Of a stretch of 55,517 nt of DNA, positions 19,494 to 28,213 are shown one piece after another (positions within the stretch are counted from its first letter, which is position 1; each line of letters starts with the position of its first letter). Position numbers and translations under genes: made by a program. The notes beneath the pieces are model-generated. The model saw only the letters and a program-made list of their open reading frames with translations, did no database searches and had not been told where the DNA came from. The DNA comes from an uncultured Myxococcales bacterium (GTDB taxonomy: Bacteria; Myxococcota_A; Polyangia; Nannocystales; Nannocystaceae): contig CADEGN010000011.1 of the NCBI GenBank assembly GCA_902826865.1, positions 1-55,517 of the forward strand, in the 5' to 3' direction.

Positions 19494-21746
19494 ATGTTTA
19501 GGGTGGGTTGGAAACGCGCGGGTTACGTCGGCGTGCTCGGTGCGATCGCGGCGCTGCTCGCCGGTTGCGGTGGTGCGACGCCAGTAGACGGGAAAGACGC
19601 CTGCGGCGGCCGCTGTGGCGAACTGGCCAGTTGTGACGAGCCCAGCGGGCAGTGCTTCTGCGAGGCGATGACGTTCGGCGACCCGGAACTCGCGTGCGTC
19701 CCCCACGACGACCTATGCCAAGCGGCCGAGGCGGAAGCGGGTCACGGCGTCTGCCGTCACGTGCTCGACGATCCGGAGGTCTGGACGACGTTCTCGATCG
19801 GTCACTCGATCGAGCCGGGCCTACGCCGCGGGCTCAAGTATCTCGCCCCGTCCGGTGCCGCGGCTGAACTGCCGCTGGTGTTCGGTGACACCAATTGGTA
19901 CCGCTTCCACTACTGCCTCATTGCGAAGGGGTTCCCCGAGTTGTTCCCCCAGGCCGAATACGAGGACTACCTGCGTCTCGTGATCGATGCCGATACCCGA
20001 GACTATTACGGTGGCACCCTGTCCGAGCTCGCCGATGACGGAACGGGTGTCCCGAAGTACGTCTTCACGATCGAAACCCACGACGACGAGCAACTCGACG
20101 CCAAGCAGATCAACTCGGTCTATCTGCAGATGCGCGCGCGCTTCGGCCTGGGGGAACTCAGCTACACGCCCGATTCCCCGGTCCAGCAGCAATGGCTTGA
20201 GTCACTCGGCGACGTGCCGTTTCCGGTCCGCGTGATCGAGGCCGGTCCCGAGGTCGCCTATGAGGCGTACACCACCGGCCTGGCCTATGGACGCGTCCGT
20301 CGATTGCACGCCGACGATCTGCCCGCCACTGGACCGCTGCCGTTCGGGTGGCAGGACGTCCTGGTGATCGACCACGCGCCGACGTCGCTCGCGGCGTCGA
20401 TGGCCGCATCGGTAACCGGCGACCGTCAAGACGTGCTCTCGCATCTCAACGTACTTTCGTCCTTGCGGGGGACGCCGAACTTCCACGTGGTCGACGCTCT
20501 CACGGTGTTCGAACCCTACGACGGCAAGCTCGTGCGGATCGAGGCGCTGGCGAACTACTACTCGGTCCGAGAGGCCTCTCTTGAGGAGGCCCAGGCCTTC
20601 TGGGCCGAGCAGCGCCCGCACGTCGAAGTGGGCGAACCTCCGGACTTCGCGTTTGTCGACGTGACAGGGCTCGACGACGTCGATGTCGCGAGCCCTGAGG
20701 CTCGGTCGCTGTCTATCTCGCGTTACGGCAGCAAGGCGACGGGAGTCGCGGTGCTCCGCCACGTCGCGGATCCCGAGCACGTGGTTGCGGGCATGGGCCT
20801 GGCGATGGGGGCGTATCACGCGTTCATGGCCAGCAATACTTGGGTTGCGCCGGTGCCCGGAGGTGGCAGCGAAACGCTCTCCTATCAGGCGACGATCGAG
20901 CGCTGGCTCACCGACGAGGGCTTCCGCACCGACCCGGCGCTACGGGCCGAATGGTTGACCCTGCTCGGCGACGAGATCGTCGAGCAGGGTGTGGTCGATC
21001 CTGCTGTGCTCGAACTCGTCCGCGATCGTGCGCGCGCGACCTTCGGAAGCGACACGATCATGTTGCGGTTTCGTTCGTCGTCCAATGCCGAGGATAGTCT
21101 GGCGTTCAACGGGGCGGGTTTGTACGCGTCGGCGAGCGGGTGCCCGCTGGACGTCGACCGCGATGCCCCGTCGTCGATGTGCGATCCCAGCGACAAGGGC
21201 AAGCCGGTCGACCGCGCGATCAAGAAGGTATGGGCGAGCCTGTGGGGCCAGCCGGCCTTCGAGGAACGCGAGTACTATCAGATGGACCACCTCCAGGTCG
21301 GCATGGGCATGCTGATCAACCCGCGCTTTTCGGGCGAGGCGGCCAACGGCGTGGCCTTCACCGGCAATCCGACGGATATCACCGACCCGAGGTTCACGAT
21401 CAACGTGCAGCTCGGTGAGACGCCGGTTGTCGACGGGACACCGGGCGTAGTCGCAGAGCTTGACCGCGTGCGGATCGGCGCCGATTCCGTCGAGATCGAT
21501 CGGGTGCAGGCCTCGAGCCTGGTTGACAAAGGCGAGCATGTGCTAAGCGATGGACAGTTGACAGAGCTGGCACGGCTTTTGGCTTCGATCGAGGCCGTGT
21601 ACCCGGTCGACGGGACGCCACCGTCGGGAACCAAGCTCATGCTCGATACGGAGTTCAAAATCACACCCGACGGGGTTGTTGTGCTCAAGCAGGTGCGGCC
21701 GTTCGTCGCTCGGCCCTACGTGCCCGGCGGCGACCAGTGCCGATAG
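19494..21746 (+). CDS. Lipoprotein with PEP-synthase-type (PPDK_N) ATP-grasp domain
   Basis: 750 residues. The lipobox LLAGCGG puts the lipidated Cys near residue 25, and a small Cys-rich EGF-like segment follows (CGGRCGELASCDEPSGQCFC). The middle is an unrecognised domain of about 400 residues. From about residue 520 the PEP/pyruvate-binding kinase fold appears: MLRFRSSSNAEDSLAFNGAG (Arg-Ser-Ser and Ala-Glu-Asp ATP-site motifs), KKVWASLWGQPAFEEREY, GVAFTGNP and VVLKQVRPFV. No phosphohistidine swivelling domain and no C-terminal TIM barrel follow, so it is not PEP synthase. An export signal on an ATP-grasp-type enzyme is unusual; the substrate is unknown. Confidence 0.85.
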   Translation: MFRVGWKRAGYVGVLGAIAALLAGCGGATPVDGKDACGGRCGELASCDEPSGQCFCEAMTFGDPELACVPHDDLCQAAEAEAGHGVCRHVLDDPEVWTTFSIGHSIEPGLRRGLKYLAPSGAAAELPLVFGDTNWYRFHYCLIAKGFPELFPQAEYEDYLRLVIDADTRDYYGGTLSELADDGTGVPKYVFTIETHDDEQLDAKQINSVYLQMRARFGLGELSYTPDSPVQQQWLESLGDVPFPVRVIEAGPEVAYEAYTTGLAYGRVRRLHADDLPATGPLPFGWQDVLVIDHAPTSLAASMAASVTGDRQDVLSHLNVLSSLRGTPNFHVVDALTVFEPYDGKLVRIEALANYYSVREASLEEAQAFWAEQRPHVEVGEPPDFAFVDVTGLDDVDVASPEARSLSISRYGSKATGVAVLRHVADPEHVVAGMGLAMGAYHAFMASNTWVAPVPGGGSETLSYQATIERWLTDEGFRTDPALRAEWLTLLGDEIVEQGVVDPAVLELVRDRARATFGSDTIMLRFRSSSNAEDSLAFNGAGLYASASGCPLDVDRDAPSSMCDPSDKGKPVDRAIKKVWASLWGQPAFEEREYYQMDHLQVGMGMLINPRFSGEAANGVAFTGNPTDITDPRFTINVQLGETPVVDGTPGVVAELDRVRIGADSVEIDRVQASSLVDKGEHVLSDGQLTELARLLASIEAVYPVDGTPPSGTKLMLDTEFKITPDGVVVLKQVRPFVARPYVPGGDQCR

Positions 21747-21848
21747 GGTGCTCGGAACGCAGCACGCCTGGCGGCGCCATTTCTTGGCGCCACGTCGTGG
21801 GCGGCGGGCTTGCGCGCGAGCCCGGCCCGGGCGACGCTCCGTCGCCCC

Positions 21849-22712
21849 ATGCGTAGCGTTTCCCGCACGATCCCCGCCGCCGATGGCACGCCGTTGCACC
21901 TCGACCTCTGGCTACCCGAAGGCAAGCCGCGCCGCGTCGTCGCGGTCGCCCACGGGGGCGCCGAGCACGCTGGACGCTACGCGCGCCTGGCCGAGCAACT
22001 CACTGCCGATGGCGCGCTGGTGTTCGGCCCGGACCACCGCGGCTTCGGCTCTTCTGGGGGCACCCGCGGCCACGTGGAACGGTTTGAGGTCTACACCGCC
22101 GACCTTCGCACGGTGATGAAGGACGTCGCGGCCGGCGAAGCGGCGATGGAGCTGCCGTGGTTTCTTTACGGCCACAGCATGGGCGGACTGATCTCGCTCT
22201 TGTATCTGCTTGACCACCAGCACCAAGCGCCGAAGTTGCAAGGTGCGGTGTTCTCGAGCCCGCTGCTCGGTTTGGCGATGAAGGTCAACCCGCTCAAGCT
22301 CGCCCTCGGCAAGGTTGCCGCGGCGCTCGCCCCTCGGCTCGCGTTGCCCTCGGGGATTCCCGTGGACGCCATTTCTCGCGACCCTGAGGAGGTGGCCCGC
22401 TACGCAGCCGATCCTCGGCGCGTTGACGTTGTCACGGCGGGTTGGTTTGCGGCCATGAACGCGGCCATCGCTCGCGTCGAGCAATGCGTTGGCACGATCG
22501 AACTGCCCTGCTTGTGGTACACGGGCACCGGCGATCGCATCGTCGATCACACTGCGATCGAACGCGTGTTCGCCAGGATCGACGCCGCGGGCGAGCGCGA
22601 TCAAACGCTGCGCGTGTTCCCGGGCTACTACCACGAGCTACACAACGAACCCGAGGAGTTGCGCGTTCCCATCTACCACATGATTCGCGCCTGGCTGGCC
22701 GAGCGTTCGTGA
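21849..22712 (+). CDS. Alpha/beta hydrolase, monoacylglycerol-lipase-like
   Basis: 287 residues from ATG 21849. Family blocks: VAHGGAEHAGRYARLAEQL, FGPDHRGFGSSGG, the nucleophile elbow YGHSMGGLISLLY, an acid Asp in YTGTGDRIVDH and a His in GYYHELHNEP. This is the Hydrolase_4 / monoglyceride lipase pattern, in which the HELHNE motif is characteristic. No signal peptide, so it is likely a cytoplasmic lysophospholipase or monoacylglycerol lipase. Faces bolA-murC tail to tail with a 31-bp gap. Confidence 0.87.
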   Translation: MRSVSRTIPAADGTPLHLDLWLPEGKPRRVVAVAHGGAEHAGRYARLAEQLTADGALVFGPDHRGFGSSGGTRGHVERFEVYTADLRTVMKDVAAGEAAMELPWFLYGHSMGGLISLLYLLDHQHQAPKLQGAVFSSPLLGLAMKVNPLKLALGKVAAALAPRLALPSGIPVDAISRDPEEVARYAADPRRVDVVTAGWFAAMNAAIARVEQCVGTIELPCLWYTGTGDRIVDHTAIERVFARIDAAGERDQTLRVFPGYYHELHNEPEELRVPIYHMIRAWLAERS

Positions 22713-22743
22713 GCCACGACGCGCCCACCCTGCGCGGGCGCAC

Positions 22744-23001
22744 TCAGCTGGCAAAGGTGCGAAGGCTATCCACCGCGTGAACAGGCGCGCGGTCGCCTTT
22801 CATCAAGGGGGCGATCGCCGTTAGCACCAAACGCTGGCTCTGCAGCATCGACTTGCCCTCGAACACCGGTGACACGACCTCGATGGTGTAGTGCCCGCCG
22901 CTGCCGCCGACCGTGACGATTGCGTCTGGGATCGCGGCGACGATCGCGTCGCGGATCGCATCGCTCACGCTGCCCGTGAAATCGGTCTCATGGTGGCTCA
23001 T
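22744..23001 (-). CDS. BolA/IbaG family protein
   Basis: 85 residues with the class II KH-like BolA fold: [20 protein letters not shown] contains the conserved His, [15 protein letters not shown] is the helix, and HAVDSLRTF the closing strand. BolA proteins act with monothiol glutaredoxins in Fe-S cluster handling, and some bind DNA. The ATG overlaps the murC stop by 4 nt (ATGA read on the minus strand), so it is translationally coupled to murC, as bolA-type genes often neighbour mur genes. Confidence 0.88.
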   Translation of the reverse strand: MSHHETDFTGSVSDAIRDAIVAAIPDAIVTVGGSGGHYTIEVVSPVFEGKSMLQSQRLVLTAIAPLMKGDRAPVHAVDSLRTFAS

Positions 23002-24407
23002 CGTTCGGTTCCCGTCGCCAAAGGCGCGCGCGTTAGAAGCTCGATCAACTGTGGTCCCACGCGGGTGATATTGCCAGCTCCGAGCGTCAGAACGAGATCG
23101 CCCGGTTGCACGAGCTCGGCCACCCGCTCGGCTAGGGTCGCCACCTCCGGCACGTGCACGACGGGACGGTCCGGTCGGCGCTCACGCAAGAGCTCGACCA
23201 AGCGTTCGCCCGAGATACCGGCGATCGGCGCCTCGCCGGCCGCGTACACGTTGGTTACCACCACCAGATCTGCGGCATCGAAGCACGTGCAGAAGGCCTC
23301 GAGGTTGTCGCGCAGCCGCGAGTATCGATGGGGCTGCATGGCCGCGACCAGGCGTCGCTCAGGGAAGCTCGTGCGCGCGCCGGCGAGTGTTGCGCGGATC
23401 TCGGTAGGGTGGTGCCCGTAATCATCGACCACCAGGACACCCGCGGCCTCGCCCCGCGGCGTGAACCGGCGTTGAACGCCCTCGAATGCAGCCAGCGCCT
23501 GGCGGGTGGTCTCGATCGGGATCTCGAGTTCGTCGGCGATGGCGATCGCTGCCAGGGCGTTGCCAACGTTGTGAATCCCGGGCATGTGCAACTCGAACAC
23601 GCCCCGATCCGCCCCCCGCGTCACGACGTGGAATTGAGTGGTTATGCCCTCGTGGCGGATCGCGGCGGCGACGTAGTCTGCGTCCACGCGATCGATCCCG
23701 TAGGTGGTGATGCGCTTGCCCAGCTGCGGCAAGATCCGCGCGACGTTGGGATCATCGAGGCACACGACGGCGAGGCCGTAGAAGGGAACGCGGTTGGCAA
23801 ACCCAACGAAGGCGCGCACGACGTCGTCGAGCGTGCCGTAGTGGTCGAGGTGCTCACTATCGATGTTGGTGATGACCGCGAAGGTCGGCGACAAGACCAA
23901 GAAGCTGCCATCGCTCTCGTCGGCCTCTGCGACCAGGAGTTCGCCCTGTCCGAGCTTGGCGTTGCTGCCGAGCGCGTTGACCTTACCGCCGATGACGACC
24001 GTCGGGTCGAGTTCGGCGGCGTGGAGGATCGAGGCGATCAGCGAGGTTGTGGTCGTCTTTCCGTGGCTCCCGGCGATGGCCACGCCCTGCTTGAGTCGCA
24101 TGAGCTCGGCCAACATCTCGGCCCGCGGAATCACCGGGATCTTGCGCTGGCGCGCGGCGATGATCTCTGGATTGTCGCGCCCGACCGCGGACGACACGAC
24201 CACGACATCGGCATCGCCGAGGTGAACCGCGGCGTGGCCGATGTGAATGATGGCCCCGCGTTTGGCCAAACGTCGCGTGGTGTCCGACTCCGCGATATCG
24301 GTGCCGGTGACGCGGTAGCCGAGGTCGAGCAGGACCTCGGCGATTCCGCTCATGCCGATGCCGCCCGTTCCGACAAAGTGGATGTGTGTGTCGCTCTTGC
24401 GGAACAT
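22998..24407 (-). CDS. murC: UDP-N-acetylmuramate--L-alanine ligase
   Basis: 469 residues. Adds L-Ala to UDP-MurNAc, the first amino acid of the peptidoglycan stem. The N-terminal UDP-binding motif [17 protein letters not shown], the ATP loop [14 protein letters not shown], the central motifs EADESDGSF and [11 protein letters not shown], and the C-terminal ligase domain motif [10 protein letters not shown] with QPHRYSRL are all present. ATG 24407 marks the family N-terminus; the frame is open upstream to 24731. It is separated from ftsZ/Q/A and reversed, unlike the usual dcw order. Confidence 0.96.
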   Translation of the reverse strand: MFRKSDTHIHFVGTGGIGMSGIAEVLLDLGYRVTGTDIAESDTTRRLAKRGAIIHIGHAAVHLGDADVVVVSSAVGRDNPEIIAARQRKIPVIPRAEMLAELMRLKQGVAIAGSHGKTTTTSLIASILHAAELDPTVVIGGKVNALGSNAKLGQGELLVAEADESDGSFLVLSPTFAVITNIDSEHLDHYGTLDDVVRAFVGFANRVPFYGLAVVCLDDPNVARILPQLGKRITTYGIDRVDADYVAAAIRHEGITTQFHVVTRGADRGVFELHMPGIHNVGNALAAIAIADELEIPIETTRQALAAFEGVQRRFTPRGEAAGVLVVDDYGHHPTEIRATLAGARTSFPERRLVAAMQPHRYSRLRDNLEAFCTCFDAADLVVVTNVYAAGEAPIAGISGERLVELLRERRPDRPVVHVPEVATLAERVAELVQPGDLVLTLGAGNITRVGPQLIELLTRAPLATGTER

Positions 24408-24432
24408 CTCGGTCTCGGTGCTGCGCGGGCGC

Positions 24433-24969
24433 CTAGAACCAGTAGCGGGCGCCAAGGGCAAAGTCGAAGTTCCAGAACGACGTCGGCCTGACGACGATCG
24501 GGGCGTAGGCGGTTTCGAGGTGCACGTCGACCGGTGCGTTCTGGAGGTGGAAGGCGAGTCCGAGCACGGGGGCACGCACAAACATCGCGACTGTGTGGAA
24601 GTCGTCGGGCACGAGCGGTCCGACGAAGCGCTTGTGCCAAAAAGCGAGCCCCACGCCAAGTCCGACGTAGCCGTGGAGGAAGAACCCGTCGTCTTGGCGC
24701 CAGGGCTTGCTGTGGAACTGGTATGTCGCATGAAGCCGGCCGCCCCCGAGATGAAACGGCCCGAAGCCCAGGGCGGATTCCAAGGCGTGGCGGGGGTGGA
24801 AAAATGCCTTAAACGTCACCCCCGTCGGGTCGCCGAGGGATGCGCCAAGCCCGAGATCGCCGCCCTTCCCGGTTCGGTGGGGCGCTGCGTGGGCGCCCGC
24901 GGACGATGCCAATACACACAGCAGCGCAGCGAACGGGCGCGATCGACGTCGCCGCGGGAGCGCGCGCAT
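24433..24969 (-). CDS. Small outer-membrane beta-barrel-like protein
   Basis: 178 residues from ATG 24969, which begins a signal peptide ([20 protein letters not shown], cleavage near AHAAP). The mature part alternates hydrophobic and polar residues in short strands ending in aromatic residues ([47 protein letters not shown]) and finishes with a terminal Phe (ALGARYWF), the classical barrel C-terminus. It resembles DUF3996-type barrels. First gene of the leftward OMP-murC-bolA group with a 25-bp gap to murC. Confidence 0.75.
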   Translation of the reverse strand: MRALPRRRRSRPFAALLCVLASSAGAHAAPHRTGKGGDLGLGASLGDPTGVTFKAFFHPRHALESALGFGPFHLGGGRLHATYQFHSKPWRQDDGFFLHGYVGLGVGLAFWHKRFVGPLVPDDFHTVAMFVRAPVLGLAFHLQNAPVDVHLETAYAPIVVRPTSFWNFDFALGARYWF

Positions 24970-25336
24970 TCGCCGATCATGCCCGGGTGGGGTCGGCTCC
25001 GCAACCTCGGTGCACCCGGTGCCCGCGACGACGGGGCGTGCTGGCAACCCCCATGAAGGGGGGAAACGGATCCGGCGCGGGCGGGTCCAACACCACGTTG
25101 GCGTGTTGGCGCCTCTAGCGTTGCAGCGCGGATGCGTGGTCATCTGCTCCTCGCCGAGAAGCGCTCGGTCGCCGTTGTCGCATGGAGCGGCTGGCGCCGG
25201 GCGTGTGCGGGGATGTTCTGGCCGACACGCCGCAGCACGACGCGGATTCATCGCTGGAAGCGCGGGGCAGCCGGCATACGATTTCGGCGATCCCATCCAC
25301 GGGTGGAATTGCCGCAAGCTCGTGTAGGCTTGCGGC
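24970..25336. other. Divergent intergenic region
   Basis: 367 bp between the leftward barrel gene and the rightward LPMO-like gene. No coding frame with convincing composition. It contains one G/C hairpin (CCCCC 25048-25052, ATGAA, GGGGGG 25058-25063). I cannot assign promoters. Confidence 0.4.
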
Positions 25337-26218
25337 GTGCAACTCCCATTTCGTTTCGGCGCATCCTTCCGCATCGTCGCGCTGGCGGCGGTCTACTTCG
25401 TCCCAGCGATCGGTTCGGCGCACTTCATCCTCACCTCACCGCCGGCGATGACCGAACAGGGACCCCTGGGCGATCCTCAGAAAGCGCCGCCGTGCGGGGA
25501 CGATGGGACTGCGGTTGCGACTCGGGTCGTGACGCCGGTAAACGCGGGCGACACGATCACGATCACGATCGACGAGACGATCTATCACCCAGGGCACTAC
25601 CGCGTCGCAATTGCGGGTGACCCGAATGACCTGCCGGACGTGCCCGAGGTTGCCCCAGGGCCGGACTCGCCGTGCGGCACGGCCGACATCATGGATCCAG
25701 CCGTGTATCCCGTGCTTGCCGACGGCATGTTGGTTCATGACCAAGGGTTCGCTGGCCCCCAAACGATCGAGGTCACGATCCCCGAGGATGTCACCTGCAC
25801 CACCTGCACCCTGCAGGTGATTCAGTTCATGTCGCAACACGGGCTCAACAACCCCGGCGGATGTTATTACCACCACTGCGCCGTGCTCGAAGTGGCCAAT
25901 GGCGGCGCGACGGCCTCGGCCACCGACGGCGGAAGCGCCGATGGGACCTCAGCCGGGAGCGCGGGCGAGACCAGCGATGGTGGCCCGGCTGGCTCCACGG
26001 GAGCTGGGGACTCCGGCGCAGCCGAGACTGCCGCGAGTACGCTGCCAGGTGGCGGCGACGGTAGCGGTGGCGCCGGCGGATCGAGCGGCGATGGCACCGG
26101 CGGGGCCCCTGCCGATGAAGAAAGCGGCTGCGGATGCAGCACGACCGAGCCGCGCGGCCTGCTCGGCGCGGTCGTGTTCCTGGGCGTGGGGTTGATCCGA
26201 CGACGTCGTGTCCGCTGA
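25337..26218 (+). CDS. LPMO-like secreted protein (SCE4755 type) with MYXO-CTERM-like tail
   Basis: 293 residues from GTG 25337. The signal peptide ends ...VPAIGSA and the next residue is His29 (HFILTSPPA), so the mature protein would begin with His, as copper polysaccharide monooxygenases require for the histidine brace. A further His occurs in YHPGHYRVA and a pair in CYYHHCAV. Paired Cys (CTTCTL, CGTAD) suggest disulfides. A 100-residue Gly/Ser/Thr/Ala linker leads to GCGCSTTEPRG, a hydrophobic helix and RRRRVR, a surface sorting tail. The likely role is oxidative attack on polysaccharides or a copper-binding relative; activity is inference. Confidence 0.85.
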   Translation: MQLPFRFGASFRIVALAAVYFVPAIGSAHFILTSPPAMTEQGPLGDPQKAPPCGDDGTAVATRVVTPVNAGDTITITIDETIYHPGHYRVAIAGDPNDLPDVPEVAPGPDSPCGTADIMDPAVYPVLADGMLVHDQGFAGPQTIEVTIPEDVTCTTCTLQVIQFMSQHGLNNPGGCYYHHCAVLEVANGGATASATDGGSADGTSAGSAGETSDGGPAGSTGAGDSGAAETAASTLPGGGDGSGGAGGSSGDGTGGAPADEESGCGCSTTEPRGLLGAVVFLGVGLIRRRRVR

Positions 26219-27335
26219 CGCCTCGAGCGCGCGTGCGCGCTCGACTCGCGCTCGGGTTGCGCCCAGCGTGCGAACGTTAGGGCATGAGTTCGACGGCGCG
26301 GCCGTGGCGGCGGCGCTCGATCCGTGGTTTCGCGCCAATGCTCGCGAGATGACCTGGCGAAAGACCCGCGACCCCTACGCGATCTGGGTCTCCGAGGTGA
26401 TGCTGCAGCAGACGCGCGTGGAGACCGTCGAGCGGTACTACGCCGACTTCCTCGCCCGATTTCCCGACATCGGTACGCTGGCCGCCGCAGATGAGCAGGA
26501 TGTGCTGCACGCCTGGAGTGGGCTCGGCTACTACCGCCGCGCGAAGTTGCTCCACCGCGGGGCGAGGGTCGTGGCTGATCGCTTTGCCGCGCGAATGCCG
26601 GGCGATGCAGAAACGTTGCGCCAGATCCCAGGCATCGGGCCATATACCGCCGGCGCGATCGCTTCGATCGCCTTCGATCGTCCCGAAGCACTGGTCGACG
26701 GAAACGTTGCGCGCGTGCTGTCCCGCCTGGAGGCGATCGATGATCCCAAGCAGCAGCCGGCGAATGCTCGACCACACTGGCGTCGGGTGACCGAGATCCT
26801 CGAGCACGGCACCCCGCGGATCCTCGCCCAGGCGCTGATGGAGCTGGGCGCGACCGTGTGCACGCCGACATCGCCGCGTTGCGAGGTCTGTCCCGTGCGT
26901 TCGAACTGTCGCGCCCACGCGCAAGGGCGCGTCGACAAGATCCCCGAGGTCGTGACCCGCGCGGCGCTGCCGATTGAGCGCTGGTGGGCGCTTCTGGTGA
27001 CGAGCGGCGCGCAGCGACTGTTTGTCCGCCGGCCGGCCGAAGGTCTGCTCGCCGATCTGTGGTGCGTTCCGCTGGTGGCACGAACTGGCCCCACGTTGAC
27101 CGCCGCAGCCGTGAGAGCCACCGTCGGTCGTGGCGCGCGCCTGATCGCCGAACGCGGCGACGTGGTGCACGTGTTTACCCATCGACGCTGGGAGCTCCGC
27201 ACCGTCGAGGTCGCGGTCGGCCGAGCCGCGACACCGCCCGGTCTCGAGGACGCGCGCGCTTACTGGGCTGACGCCGGCGACGAGCCACGCGGCGGCGTGC
27301 CGACGCTGACGCGCAAGCTTTGGGGCCGGGGATGA
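26208..27335 (+). CDS. mutY: A/G-specific adenine glycosylase
   Basis: 375 residues. Removes adenine mispaired with 8-oxoguanine. Catalytic Glu in WVSEVMLQQTRV, the helix-hairpin-helix LRQIPGIGPYTAGAIASIAF, the catalytic Asp in VDGNVARVLSR, and the iron-sulfur loop C-x6-C-x2-C-x5-C (in CTPTSPRCEVCPVRSNC). The C-terminal NUDIX-like recognition domain is recognisable by ALPIERWWALLV and VVHVFTHRRWELRTVEV. GTG start overlaps the end of the LPMO-like gene by 11 nt. Confidence 0.95.
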   Translation: MSADASSARARSTRARVAPSVRTLGHEFDGAAVAAALDPWFRANAREMTWRKTRDPYAIWVSEVMLQQTRVETVERYYADFLARFPDIGTLAAADEQDVLHAWSGLGYYRRAKLLHRGARVVADRFAARMPGDAETLRQIPGIGPYTAGAIASIAFDRPEALVDGNVARVLSRLEAIDDPKQQPANARPHWRRVTEILEHGTPRILAQALMELGATVCTPTSPRCEVCPVRSNCRAHAQGRVDKIPEVVTRAALPIERWWALLVTSGAQRLFVRRPAEGLLADLWCVPLVARTGPTLTAAAVRATVGRGARLIAERGDVVHVFTHRRWELRTVEVAVGRAATPPGLEDARAYWADAGDEPRGGVPTLTRKLWGRG

Positions 27336-27404
27336 CGCACGCAAGCGTGGGGTACGTGGCGCGTGCCCATGGCTGGGGCGCAGCCGCGTCGGTGCAACCA
27401 CGAC

Positions 27405-28091
27405 TCAGCAGACCGTGTAGTACGTGCCGCGCCCCATGCCGTGGCGCTCGAGCTTGCCGTTGCGCACGAGTTGTCCGATGTGGAATCGGAGCTTGCGTCG
27501 ACCTGCGCCCGAGGTGAGCGCCTCGAGTTCTTGCATCGTCGCTTGACCGAGCTGGGTGACGATCGGAAGCAGCACCTTCTCGGCTTCGTCGACGCTCATG
27601 CGATCGTCGAGGCTGATCTTCGGGGGCTTGCCCTTGGCCGCGCCCTTGCCGGTGGGTTTCGCGGCCGGCTTCGCGCTCTTCTTGGTGGCCTTTTTCGCAG
27701 GCTTCCCGCGTCGGGCGCGAGCGGGCGGCTCGTCCGGCTCGTCGTCTTCTTCCGGCTCGTCGTCTTCTTCCGGCTCGTCCTCGTCGGTCTCTTCGCCGGC
27801 TTCGGCCAGCTCCTCATCCTCGTCGTCGGCGTCGTCCTCATCTTCGTCGACGCGGGCCGGGGCGTCCGCGTCGGCCGTCTCGCTGAGCAGGGCATCGGCG
27901 AGGTCAGCCAGGGAGAGGTCGCCGACCTCCGGCCAACCGAGCGCCTGCGCGGTGTCGACGATCTGTCCGACAGTCACCTCGGTGTCGAACTTCCGCGCCA
28001 GAACTTCGAGCACCGCCTTACGCTGCTCGGCGGCCAGGTGGCGACGATACGAGGGCTCGAAGGCCGATTGCCGTTGCACGGCGCGGACCAT
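27405..28091 (-). CDS. DNA-binding-type protein with acidic and Lys/Ala-rich middle
   Basis: 228 residues from ATG 28091. An N-terminal helical domain (YRRHLAAEQRKAVLEVLARK, then VTVGQIVDTAQALGWPEVGD) is followed by a run of Asp/Glu (about 95-140), a histone-H1-like Lys/Ala/Pro tract (KPAKKATKKSAKPAAKPTGK), and a C-terminal winged-helix-like module (MSVDEAEKVLLPIVTQLGQA, ending in LVRNGKLERHGMGRGTYYTV). The mix of acidic and H1-like tails suggests a nucleoid or transcription-associated protein. Not assigned to a named family. Leftward, facing mutY. Confidence 0.75.
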   Translation of the reverse strand: MVRAVQRQSAFEPSYRRHLAAEQRKAVLEVLARKFDTEVTVGQIVDTAQALGWPEVGDLSLADLADALLSETADADAPARVDEDEDDADDEDEELAEAGEETDEDEPEEDDEPEEDDEPDEPPARARRGKPAKKATKKSAKPAAKPTGKGAAKGKPPKISLDDRMSVDEAEKVLLPIVTQLGQATMQELEALTSGAGRRKLRFHIGQLVRNGKLERHGMGRGTYYTVC

Positions 28092-28213
28092 AGCAAAGCC
28101 GGCCACCCGCGGCCATGCCCACGGCTGGGCCCTCGGCTCGCCCCACGGCCCGCGGCGCTCCCCAAACGGGCGGGGTAACCGGCGAGGGCGTGCTACCGTC
28201 TGAGCTTGAGCGT

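Noticed and set aside
25048..25063. Riboswitch between the barrel gene and the LPMO-like gene
   Set aside because: Only a short G/C hairpin is visible; no conserved aptamer elements recognised.
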